A DNA stretch of 56,701 nt from assembly GCF_029960665.1 (NCBI RefSeq), contig NZ_JASBRB010000018.1:1-56701 (forward strand), read 5' to 3'. The position numbers and the translations under genes were made by a program. The notes under the pieces are model-generated. The model did no database searches, was not told the origin of the DNA, and saw only the letters and a program-made list of their open reading frames with translations. Of the stretch, positions 25,785-35,300 are shown piece after piece (positions within the stretch are counted from its first letter, which is position 1; the number at the start of each line of letters is the position of its first letter). The DNA comes from Pseudarthrobacter sp. AL07. GTDB taxonomy: Bacteria; Actinomycetota; Actinomycetes; Actinomycetales; Micrococcaceae.

Positions 25785-28700
25785 TTAGCGCTCGAATCCC
25801 CCGTCTCGTGAGTGACTTGGCGTGGGTCCGGATGATGCCTGTTGCTGTGGCTGAGTGGGCGTTGGGTGGGTGTTCCTAGGAGCGGACGGGAAGCTTGCGG
25901 CCTGCAGTCTTCGCAGTCGTGCGACGGCCGGGTCCACGTCCGCTTCGGAGGGGGAAGCTCGAGGTTCCGGCGCTGGCTTGGGAGGTTCGATGGATGCCTT
26001 TAGCTTTGCGTCCAGTTCCGCACACTTCGCACGGGCGCTGATGAGTTTGTCTTCGTATTTGAACGGTTTTCCGGCCTGGCTCTCGACGTCGGAAAGCACC
26101 GCCTGTTTTTCGGCGATGGTCTGGCGCAGCTGGGCTTCGTAGTCGGGAAGCCCGGCCACCTTGTTCTCCAGCCGGGTGATAATGCCGGCGCTTCCTTCCA
26201 ACAGCTCCATGCGGGTGAAGACAAGCGGTGGTGCGGGCACGTCTTTGAGGGTGACAGCGAGGTCCTGGTAAGAGCCGAGCCGGGAGTCGCCGGCCGCGTT
26301 TCGGACCTGCAGCTCGTGGCCGCCGAGGGTGCCCATCGTGCCGTGGTCCTGTTTTTGGCGGTAGTAATTTCCGTACTCCGGTGTGTGGGTACGGACCCAT
26401 TCAGAGATAGCCGCGACGGCCTCCGGACGTTTGGTGTAGCTCTTGCCGTCGATGGTCGCGGTGAAGGCCTCCCCGGCCGTCGGGGTGATGCGCGGGAGTG
26501 CCGTCTGCAATGCGGGCAGCTTGCTTTCGGCTTTGGTGATGCTGGTTTCGGCCGCGGCCCTGGTCCAGGAGAGTGTGCTCTGTCCTTTCTCGTGGGCGCG
26601 TTTGAGTCGTTCGAGTTTGGTCCGGGCCGCGTCGGCCTCGATCTTGTCCACCACCAGCGGGTTGCCGCTGGTCGCTGCCTTGATCTGTGCGGCGTTGAGG
26701 GCGAGATCTCCAACGTCCTCGATCTCCCGGATATCGAGGCGTCCGCGAAGGACCTGCTGGATCATGGTGGCCTTGCGCTGGATTCCGTCCCAGGCGGCAC
26801 TGTCGTAGCTGCCGACGGTTGCGTATTGGAAGTTGTGGACCTCCGCGTTGGCGTTACGTTGACGGATGATGCGCCCGTCGCGCTGGGTCAGGTCAGCCGG
26901 CCGCCAGGGACACGTGACGTGGTGGATCGCTTTGGCGCGGAGCTGGACGTTAGCGCCGGTTCCCATCATGGCGGTGGAGCCGATCAGCACGGCCACCTCC
27001 CCGGTACGGCATTGGGCGAACAGCTGGGCTTTCTGCTCGGGCTTGGGCGCGTCCTGGATGAACCGGATCTGATCTGCCTGGATGCCTCCGGCAACGAGCT
27101 GGTCCTTGATCTGCTGGTAGGCGGTCCAGACCGGTTTGCCGTCGGGACCGGTGTTCTTGGAGGGCGTGCTGAGGTCGCAGAAGATGATCTGCAGCGCACC
27201 CTTGTTGGCCGAAGGGATCCCGGATTCGAAGCTGGTTTCGTACTCGTTCTCCCGGTTCTCCTCCCAGACTTTCAGGGTCTTGGCCACAACATGGTCCAGC
27301 TTCGTCCCGGATTCGGGTTCGATGCCGACCATGCGCAGGTCCAGCGCTGCTTTGCGGCCGTCGTTGTAGACAGAGAGGGCGTTGTCCGCGCCCTTCTCAG
27401 CCCAGCCGGAGAGGGAGTCCAGCCGGTCCGCGAGGCCCTTCATGTATTCGGCCAGTTCGGGCGGCTGCGGGATCAACACCAATTCCGGCTGCCGTTCCCC
27501 GTCACCAGGCCGGCGGGCGAGGTCCGGCTTTTTGAGGTAGTTCAAATCCTCGGAGAGCTTCACGTCCGCAAAGACGTGGAAGGACCGCAGCATCTCGGGG
27601 ACGTTCTTGAACTTCGCGAAGCGCGGCTTGTTCTTCAGCCGGCCTCCGGCGTCCATCTCGATGGCGGTGACGGTTTCCCCGAACGTCGCTCCCCAGACGT
27701 CGAAGTTCTCCACACCGGCAGCCTGGAGCAGGTCCGGGCGCAGGTAGCGCTGCATGACGTGGGCTTCGGTGATGGAGTTGGCAATCGGTGTGCCGGTCGC
27801 CATCGTAACGACGCGTTCCCCGTGGGTGCTGCGCAGGTATTCGAGCTTCAGGTGCATGTCGGTGGCCCGGATGGAGCCGGCAATTTCTGCGCCCTTGATG
27901 TTGGTGACCGTGCGGAGGTTCTTGTAGTCGTGCCCTTCGTCCACGAACAGGTAGTCCACCCCGGTGTCCTCGAATGTCAGTCCAAGATCCGGCGCCGTGT
28001 CCATAAGCTTCTTCATGCGCTCTTCTTCGGCCTGGAGCTTCGTTTCAAGCTTCTTCACCGTGGTCCGGTCCTCGCCCTCGGCCTGGGCGTTGACGATGGT
28101 CTGCCGGACGTCCGCGATGATCGACTCCTGGTAGGCCTCAATGGTTTCGGCTTTCACGCCAATGCTCTTGAAGGCCTGCTGGGTCATGATGATGCCGTCC
28201 CAGTCGTTCGCCGCGGCGCGGGCGACGAACTGCCGGCGCGCGGCCAGGTCCCCGCTCTTGGTCTTGATGTCATCGGACCCTGCCGAGAGCAGGCGCGCCT
28301 GCGGGTACAGTTCCAGCCACTCGCGGGTGAACTGCTCCAGCATGTGGTTCGGGACGACAACCATGGGCTTGGAGGCCATGCCCAGGCGTTTGAGTTCCAT
28401 CGCTCCCATCACCATTTCGGCGGTCTTGCCGGCCCCGACTTCGTGGAAGAGGCCCACAGCCGGTTCGGAGATGATGCGCGCCACGGCGGTGCGCTGGTGC
28501 GGGTGCGGGGTGAAGGTCTTGGCCAGCCCCGGCAGGGTCAGGCGCCCGCCTTCCTTGGTGTAGTCGCGCAGGGCCAGTGAGTTGAAGCGGCGGTTGTATT
28601 CGTCAATGAGCCGGCTGGCACGTTCGGGGTCTTCCCAGACCCACTCGGCGAAGCGTTCCTGCAGGGCCTCGGCCTTTTCCTGGGCCGCTTCGGTTTCTTC

Positions 28701-31292
28701 GAGATTGGCGACGGGTTTTCCGTCCTCGTTCTTGTCCTCGACCTGAATGCTCTTTTGTTCCAGGATGCTTTGCAGCAGGTCCGGGGCGGGCCGGCGGCCC
28801 GTCCCCCACTCGTTCGTGGAACGGACCGTTCCCCGGTTGGCTTTGACCCGCCAGATGCCGCTGCCGACGCTGGTCACGCTGGCGTTGGGATCGGCAAGGA
28901 TGTCCTGGACGAAGCGTTGGTGTTCCTCGGGGGAAATCCAGACCGCACCGATGCGCGCCTCGACGTCTTCCATGCCGACCCTCGGCGGCTGGACTTCCTC
29001 CAGGGCGGTGACGTTCACGCCAAGGCGCTCGTCCTCGGCCGCCGCAGCACGGGCAGCTTCGAGCTTGGTCCGGACGTTCCCGGACAGGTATTCCGGTGCG
29101 GTGACGAGCTTGCCGGATTCCGGGTCATCGAACACGAGCGTGCCCAGCTGATCGCGGGCTTCCTCTTCCGTGACGCCCAGCAGGTCCGCGATCTGTTCCA
29201 GCTCCGGGGCACCGTAGGTATCCAGGACGATGGCAAGGGCTTCGTCAACAGTGTCCGCGCCCATGAGCGGTTTGCGGGCCACCACCTGCCGGTGCTGAAG
29301 CAGGCCAGCCGGCGTCGCAGTCTGCGTTTCCTCGTTGAACCTCTCCAGGGCCGGCGGCAGAGTGCCGAAGGGGTCCGTCTGGCGCAGGATCCGCACGGCG
29401 GGTGCTGCACGGCGGGTGATGATGTCCTCGCCCGTTTCCTTGTCCGTGCGAACAGACTCCGTGAAGCGGTTCAGCGGCCCATATTTGGCGGCATATGCCG
29501 TGTACTGGTCAGCCAGGGCGGTTCGTTGAGCCGACATCGCCGGGGTGTCTTCGCTGTCGGAAGCTTCCATCTCCAACAGGGCGCGTGCGCCGTCGCGCAT
29601 CCCCAGCAGGTCGCTCAGCTCCGCCGCATGCGCTTTGGGTACCGGGAACGGAAGCTGTTCCCCTGCACGGGCAACGGTGAAGGTTCCGTCTTGTTGGACG
29701 GCGATGGTGCCGTCCCACTCCTGCCCGGAGGACGGCAGGAGTGCCGCCGGGGTCTTTCCCGGCGCCGGCTCGGCAGGGGCGTGGTTCAGGCCGCGGTCCA
29801 GCGCTTCCTGCACAACGGCGTCAAGCCGCCGGGCGAGCAACTGCGGGACGGCGGCGAGGTCGTCGGCTTTCACGCTGACGGTTTCCTCGCCGTACATGCC
29901 GTTCCCAACGGTGATCTGCCCGAGGACGTTCTGCGGGTTCAGATCGAAGTAGTTGTTGATCTGCACGTTGCGGCCGTCGATGATGACGGGCCCGACAGTT
30001 TCCCAGTCCGTGTTGGCAGGCTCCCGGCCCGGCTCGCGCTTGCGCAGCAGCAGCAGGTCAGTGAGTGCTTCGGTGCCGGCGGCTCGCCGGTGGGCGCCGG
30101 TAGGCAGGCGCACGGCACCCACCAGGTCCGCCATGGCGCTCATCTCCCGCCTCGAGGTGGGGTTGGTTGCGTCCATGGTGAAGCTGGAGGTCAGCACGGC
30201 GACGTATCCGCCGGGTTTCACGGCGGCCAGGCTCTTCAGAATGAAGTGATTGTGCATGGAATGCCGGGAGTCGGCGTTGTGGGTCTTGTCGTAGAGCGCG
30301 TTCTTGCTGAACGGGACGTTGCCGACGGCAAGGTCAAAGGAGTTGGATTTGATCGGGGTGTCCGCGAAGGACTCGCTGCGGATCGTCGCGTCGGGATACA
30401 GTCCCCGGGATATTGAGGCGGTCAGCGGATCAAGCTCCACGCCGGTCATCCGGGCACCTTCCGGGGCGAATCCGATGAACGTTCCCGCGCCGGATCCGGG
30501 TTCCAGCACCTCTCCCCCGGTGAAGCCGAGCCGGTCGACGGCGGACCAGATTTCCTTTACCAGGGCGGCGTCGGTGTAATACGCGTTCGTCGTGGTCCGC
30601 GACGCGGCGGCATACTCGCGCTCGCTCAGGACGTCCTGCAGCTGGGCGCGCTCGGCGGCCCATTCGGCCTTGTCGAACAGCTGGGGCACCGCTCCCCAGC
30701 TGGACCACCGCGCCAGGGAACGCTGCTCTACTTCGGTGGCCGGCCTCTGCTGGTCCTCCAGCTCCCGGACGATGCGGATTGCTTCAACGTTTGCGGCGAA
30801 GCGGGCTTTCTGTCCCGATGGTGCAAGGTCCGTCTGGGATGCTGGGTGGAACCGTCCGGCCGCCGCAACCGCTGCCGGCTCCGGCTGGGGTTCGACCCCT
30901 AGCTCTCCTCGTCCTCCTGGGCCCCGTAGGTCGGCTCCATCTCCTCCGGCTCCGCGGGAAGGCTGGCGTAGATCATCTCCTGGTACACCATCTCGCGTGC
31001 CCGGAGCTTGGCCATGTTCGCCAGCCCGATGTACTCCAGCGGCGGTTCCGATCCCCTGGTTGGTGTCAGCTGTTCGCTGAGGTCCCAGATTTCCTGCTGG
31101 ATCTCCTCCCCCAAGGTCGAAAAGTGCGTCTCGGGGTCCGCTATCTGCGCGAAGCTCTCCGGGTCGTGATTCTTCATAGTTTCCATGGCGTGTCTGCCGT
31201 GCTCGTTCATTTACGACCTCTTCCGGTTCGGCCCACAAAGACTCCAGACTCAGCTGACCCTCAATGTGGTTCTTAGATTTCCTCGGTGCCAT
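25785..31292 (-). CDS. Giant N6-adenine methylase / SNF2-type helicase fusion (DarB-like)
   Basis: 1835 residues. The start ATG at 31292 has GGAGGGGG upstream. An N-terminal box (HIEGQLSL) is followed by a Gly/Pro/Arg-rich linker (~28-150), part of which overlaps another gene. The methylase has motif I LEPGSGAGTF and motif IV NVPF (instead of NPPF/Y). The helicase follows, with HEVGAGKTAEMVM, VDEGHDY, MATGTPIANS and RDGRIIRQRN. Long helical C-terminal parts follow. The architecture resembles phage P1 DarB and related plasmid/ICE proteins thought to protect incoming DNA. It could methylate or remodel DNA during transfer (inference). It is complete, with no frameshift. Confidence 0.82.
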   Translation of the reverse strand: MAPRKSKNHIEGQLSLESLWAEPEEVVNERARQTRHGNYEESRPGELRADSGPRDALFDLGGGDPAGNLGPQRTADTNQGIGTAAGVHRAGEHGQAPGTRDGVPGDDLRQPSRGAGGDGADLRGPGGRGELGVEPQPEPAAVAAAGRFHPASQTDLAPSGQKARFAANVEAIRIVRELEDQQRPATEVEQRSLARWSSWGAVPQLFDKAEWAAERAQLQDVLSEREYAAASRTTTNAYYTDAALVKEIWSAVDRLGFTGGEVLEPGSGAGTFIGFAPEGARMTGVELDPLTASISRGLYPDATIRSESFADTPIKSNSFDLAVGNVPFSKNALYDKTHNADSRHSMHNHFILKSLAAVKPGGYVAVLTSSFTMDATNPTSRREMSAMADLVGAVRLPTGAHRRAAGTEALTDLLLLRKREPGREPANTDWETVGPVIIDGRNVQINNYFDLNPQNVLGQITVGNGMYGEETVSVKADDLAAVPQLLARRLDAVVQEALDRGLNHAPAEPAPGKTPAALLPSSGQEWDGTIAVQQDGTFTVARAGEQLPFPVPKAHAAELSDLLGMRDGARALLEMEASDSEDTPAMSAQRTALADQYTAYAAKYGPLNRFTESVRTDKETGEDIITRRAAPAVRILRQTDPFGTLPPALERFNEETQTATPAGLLQHRQVVARKPLMGADTVDEALAIVLDTYGAPELEQIADLLGVTEEEARDQLGTLVFDDPESGKLVTAPEYLSGNVRTKLEAARAAAAEDERLGVNVTALEEVQPPRVGMEDVEARIGAVWISPEEHQRFVQDILADPNASVTSVGSGIWRVKANRGTVRSTNEWGTGRRPAPDLLQSILEQKSIQVEDKNEDGKPVANLEETEAAQEKAEALQERFAEWVWEDPERASRLIDEYNRRFNSLALRDYTKEGGRLTLPGLAKTFTPHPHQRTAVARIISEPAVGLFHEVGAGKTAEMVMGAMELKRLGMASKPMVVVPNHMLEQFTREWLELYPQARLLSAGSDDIKTKSGDLAARRQFVARAAANDWDGIIMTQQAFKSIGVKAETIEAYQESIIADVRQTIVNAQAEGEDRTTVKKLETKLQAEEERMKKLMDTAPDLGLTFEDTGVDYLFVDEGHDYKNLRTVTNIKGAEIAGSIRATDMHLKLEYLRSTHGERVVTMATGTPIANSITEAHVMQRYLRPDLLQAAGVENFDVWGATFGETVTAIEMDAGGRLKNKPRFAKFKNVPEMLRSFHVFADVKLSEDLNYLKKPDLARRPGDGERQPELVLIPQPPELAEYMKGLADRLDSLSGWAEKGADNALSVYNDGRKAALDLRMVGIEPESGTKLDHVVAKTLKVWEENRENEYETSFESGIPSANKGALQIIFCDLSTPSKNTGPDGKPVWTAYQQIKDQLVAGGIQADQIRFIQDAPKPEQKAQLFAQCRTGEVAVLIGSTAMMGTGANVQLRAKAIHHVTCPWRPADLTQRDGRIIRQRNANAEVHNFQYATVGSYDSAAWDGIQRKATMIQQVLRGRLDIREIEDVGDLALNAAQIKAATSGNPLVVDKIEADAARTKLERLKRAHEKGQSTLSWTRAAAETSITKAESKLPALQTALPRITPTAGEAFTATIDGKSYTKRPEAVAAISEWVRTHTPEYGNYYRQKQDHGTMGTLGGHELQVRNAAGDSRLGSYQDLAVTLKDVPAPPLVFTRMELLEGSAGIITRLENKVAGLPDYEAQLRQTIAEKQAVLSDVESQAGKPFKYEDKLISARAKCAELDAKLKASIEPPKPAPEPRASPSEADVDPAVARLRRLQAASFPSAPRNTHPTPTQPQQQASSGPTPSHSRDGGFER
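30899..31210 (-). CDS. Small protein encoded inside the methylase-helicase gene, different frame
   Basis: 103 residues, same strand, wholly within the N-terminal linker region of the 1835-residue gene. The ATG at 31210 has GGAAGAGG about 7 bases upstream. The protein is acidic and helical, with MAKLRAREMVYQEMIYA near its C-terminus, and looks like an ordinary folded protein. By hand count only about 14 of 103 codons end in A/T, while the long frame over the same DNA has about two thirds ending in A/T. So this frame is the one under normal codon selection here. The function is unknown. Confidence 0.72.
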   Translation of the reverse strand: MNEHGRHAMETMKNHDPESFAQIADPETHFSTLGEEIQQEIWDLSEQLTPTRGSEPPLEYIGLANMAKLRAREMVYQEMIYASLPAEPEEMEPTYGAQEDEES

Positions 31293-31355
31293 GTGCGCCG
31301 TCCCCCTCCGTTTGCCTCCACGCTAGCGAAGGCACCGATGGATTAACAGCCGCAC

Positions 31356-31940
31356 CTACTCTTGCGGTACCTGCAGGCTCTTCCGCTGCCGCGCGAGCTC
31401 ACGCACCACGGTGGCCTCGCTGACCTCGATGGTCTTGGCGATGGCGCTGATCGTCCGCTTCTCACCACGCATCCGGTGCGCGGTGGCTGCCTTGTCCGGC
31501 GTCATCTTGGTAGGCCGTCCGCCGACGCGGCCGCGGGCTTTCGCCGCCGCGAGGCCGGCCATGGTCCGTTCCCGCAGCCGGTTCCGCTCATACTCGGCGA
31601 TAGCGGAAAAAAAGTGGAACATCAGCAACCCCTGGGAGTTGGTCGTGTCCAGCCAGGTCTCCGTCAGTGACCGGAGGCCAACCTGCCGGTCAGCCAGCGT
31701 CTTCACGATGCCGGCCAGGTCGGCGGTGTTCCTCCCGAGCCGGGACAAATCGTTGACCACCAAGATGTTCCCCGGCTGGAGATGATCCAAGCAGTCTTGC
31801 CACTGCGGCCGTTCCGCCGTCGCACCCGACGCAAAATCTGTCCAGATCCGGAAGCACCCGGCAGCGTTCAAAGCATCCAGCTGCAGGTCCACCGACTGCT
31901 CAGTAGTGCTCACTCGGGCATAGCCAAGCAACGTAGCCAC
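31356..31940 (-). CDS. Serine recombinase (resolvase/invertase family)
   Basis: 194 residues. LLGYARVSTTEQSVDLQLDAL carries the catalytic Ser-10. LVVNDLSRLGRN supplies the conserved D-x-x-R-L-x-R active-site arginines, FHFFSAIAEYERNRLRERT is the long dimerisation helix, and a C-terminal helix-turn-helix (ISAIAKTIEVSEATVVREL) binds DNA. On a plasmid it most likely resolves multimers; an invertase role cannot be excluded. A res site may lie in the upstream gap. Confidence 0.9.
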   Translation of the reverse strand: MATLLGYARVSTTEQSVDLQLDALNAAGCFRIWTDFASGATAERPQWQDCLDHLQPGNILVVNDLSRLGRNTADLAGIVKTLADRQVGLRSLTETWLDTTNSQGLLMFHFFSAIAEYERNRLRERTMAGLAAAKARGRVGGRPTKMTPDKAATAHRMRGEKRTISAIAKTIEVSEATVVRELARQRKSLQVPQE

Positions 31941-32352
31941 AATCAGTTCCCCTCATTCATTCAAAAACCGTCGTCCACGGAGTTTTGACCAACACTGTCT
32001 CCGTAGATTTCGCAGTCGAGTTCTGACACAGCCTAGCACCGTCGAAGCCGTTTTTTGAGGCGTCGTTTTTCCGAAGTCGTCTGCACAGGCACAAAGGGTC
32101 GTATTTGACGTGCACCTTCAGTCCCTCGACGCCGCCCCAGGTGCGCGTTGCTTCTCCAACTCGAAGACGGCCTAACTGTGGACTTATGGAACTTTTTTGA
32201 TGCAGGTCAGCTTTATCTCAATGTCGTGTTCGACGTTGTCTACAAAGTAGAGAAGTGGACTTCAGCAGCCTCGGTTGGCGCTAAACAGCAGTAATCTGGA
32301 CGCGACGGTCCCTCAAACCACGTCGGTGGGCTGCTTTGCGGGCCCAGTCCAG
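31941..32352. other. Gap upstream of the resolvase; possible res region
   Basis: No supported gene. TGTC at 31996 and TGACA at 32024-32028 are the ends of a ~33-bp segment with weakly paired arms, which could be a resolvase-binding crossover site. T-runs at 32050-32073 lie nearby. The remainder (32110-32352) is more A/T-rich than its surroundings and shows nothing else. Confidence 0.35.
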
Positions 32353-35300
32353 TCACTCAAGGATCTCCAAAGGAGGCAACTGGCCCACAATCTTCATCGT
32401 TTCCACGGACACCGTAACCATGCGTTTGATGAGATCCAGAATGTACCGAGGGTCGCCAACCTCGCGGCAGTAGTCGTTGGGGTTATTGGTAATCTGTGAG
32501 TCCTTGTGCGTGGTGACCTGGTAGCGGTCAATGATCCACTCGACCGCAGACTTGCCGTTGACCTGGTAGTCGTAGGCCTCGGCGGGGATTCCGGCCAGCG
32601 TGATTCGTTGGTTGTAGATGATCCGAGAGCGGTCCTTGCGGGCGCCGAAAGAGAGTTTCGTCACCCGGTGGAACTCGTACTCGTCACTTTCGCGGCCGCC
32701 GGAGACAATCTCTTCTAGCGGATAGGGGTCGACTGTCTCATAGTTGAGGTGGAGCTCGGCCAAATTCCTCCCAGCATTACTGAAACCCCAAAAATCCCTC
32801 ACCTTAGGGATGCGGGGGAGCATTTTCATCAGGTCAGCCTTATATCGTTCCTTGTAAACAGGGCTGTGGAGAAGTCCGTAAACGTAGTAAAAGACGTCCT
32901 CCTTCGTGAGCTTCGCATCCTCGTAGAAGCCCCGGTAGGTCGATAATGTGGCGTCAGTGATGTTGTCTCTGCGTCGGTAGCCGTCAATGACGGTGCCCCC
33001 AGCATCAGAAAAGAGATCATCCTGGCCCTCCGCCGAGACTGGCTCGTAGCTGTAGAGGCTAAAGAACTGGCCCGACGCCACGAATGTCAGATCTGGGACA
33101 TCCCGACAGATAAGAGCAGACCAATCCTTTCGGTAGTCGGTACTAACGCCTATGGCTAAGTTTTGGTGGGCCTGCGTAGGGAACAGCCGCGGAAGCTGAT
33201 ACACCATGGCGTTCATTGAACGATCGAAGTAGTTGAGCTGTTTGGTAAATGGCCTATAGGCCATGGAGACAACTCGAGTCGGATCAAAGCTGTGCCTCCT
33301 TTGTCGAGTCCGATCCTGGGCAAAGTTGCGGTTCCAACTAATCTTCTGCGGATCGAGATCCAACGCCATATCGGGGACGAGCAACTGGTCATTGTAGTGA
33401 TCGATCATCCTCGACATGTTCTGTTCCACGGTAGCCGCAGAGAAGTTTGTTGCCCAGGCGTCCCGGCCTGTAGCAAGGCCGAGACTGAATGTTTCGAACG
33501 TCGGAGTTGCTTGTTTATCCTTCTTATCTCCGATCGGTTGATAGCGGTCGTAGCTGGGATCCCGGTGGTTGATCCAATCCCCGTGATCGCTCGGCTTGAT
33601 CGCCTCCCAATCCGTACCTTCGAGGGATTGCTCGATTTCAAGGATGTCGAGCTTCTGCTCCCGCGTGAGATAGTCGCCAATGTCCCTGTATTGGATGTCT
33701 ACGGGCCCACGATGCGCGGAGTTCTTGATCAGAATGGCAATGGCGATGGGAGTGCGCGCACCACTGCCGAAGATCTTCCCGCCCTCCTTCCGCGAAACCT
33801 CGCCGGCCGTACGCTGATTACCACGTAAGTTGTAGATAAAGATACGACTGAACTCGTTGGCAAATGTCTTGCGGATTCCGTCAGCCGAGCTGCCATCAAT
33901 AAAACTGCCATTGGACACAAATGCAATCACACCATCGTCCACGATTCGATTGGACGCCCAACGGATACCTCGAATGTAGGAATCGTAAAGGCCCTTAGTG
34001 GAAGACGCAGATGAATTCGCCACGTAGGTTGAAGCGATAGACGCATCCAACTGCAAATAAGACTGATTCTTGTTGTTGTCGTTCGCGCTCGTCTGCCCCA
34101 CCGAGTAGGGCGGGTTCATTACGATGACTCGAATGTCCTGGTTTTTCTGCCGCTGTACCCGATTCGAGTTCTCCGGAAAGACCACGGAGTCAAAAGCTCC
34201 ATCGGATTCGTTGAGCTGGAAGGTGTCGGTCAGGGCGATTCCGTCAAAAGGGACGTAGTCGAATTCGAGTCCGTGCTTGTTTGATTCCTCGGCGAAAACG
34301 GTCTCGATGTTGATGGCGGCGATGTAGTAGCTGAGCAGGACGATCTCGTTGGCGAAGAGCTCCTGCGTGTATTTGCGGTGCAGGTCCTCCGGCTTGATCA
34401 GACCGGACTGGAGCAGCCTCGTCACGAAGGTCCCGGTGCCGACGAAGGGCTCGAGGATAGAGACACCCTCGTCCGAAAGGGACTTGCCGAACTCCAAGCG
34501 CAAGGCAGCATCCGCGGAGCGCAGGATGTAGTCAACCACGGGGACCGGTGTGAAGACGATACCGAGCCTGTCGGCGACGCGCGGGAACGCGTTGCGGAAG
34601 AAATTGTCGTACAGCTCAAGGATGATCTTCTGCTTCGCCGCGGCGTTGTCGATGGACTTCACCCGTGCCCGGACGGAATCGTAGAACTTCTCGAGCCCCG
34701 CGCGTTCCTTCTCGAATGCAGAGTGGTCATCCAGCTGGTTCAGGATATTCTGCATCGCCAGCGAGACGGGGTTGTGCTCGGTGAAATTGGAGTCCGTGAA
34801 CATCGCGTCGAAGACGGGCTTGGTAACGAGGTGCTGGGCGAGCATTTCCACGGCCTGGGCCTGGTCGATCTCCGGGTTCAGGTTCTCCTGCAGGCCTTGG
34901 ATGAAGTCGTCGAAGGCCTTCCGGTGTTCCGGGTTCGCTTCCGTCAGCAGGGCGTTGATAAGTGTGATGTGTTTGTTGGCGATGTCGGCAATGTCTTTGG
35001 ACCAGTCTTCCCAGTACATCCTGTTGCCGCACTTGTCTACGATCTTGGCGTAGACGGAGTCCTTCCACTCCCCCACCGGGAACTGCAGCGCGGGCTGCAC
35101 GTAAGCCGGTTCGCCCTCGCCGGCGTCGCCATTTCCGCCACCCGTGGCTTCTCCACCGCCGGCATTGCCGCCCACGTTCGTCCGGGCCTTCTTCTTGGGG
35201 GCGAGGTCCACGGTGTCGACGAGGATGGATTCGGGTGCCTTGTGGTTGAGCTCGATCTGGTTGATCGCGGCGTCCATGCGTTCATCGTGTGCGCGGAGGG

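Noticed and set aside
26316..28580. 754-codon plus-strand open frame opposite the methylase-helicase gene
   Set aside because: Mirror of a high-GC gene; no ribosome site, unlikely composition (Val/Gly/Leu/Arg runs), and the opposite strand has clear motifs.
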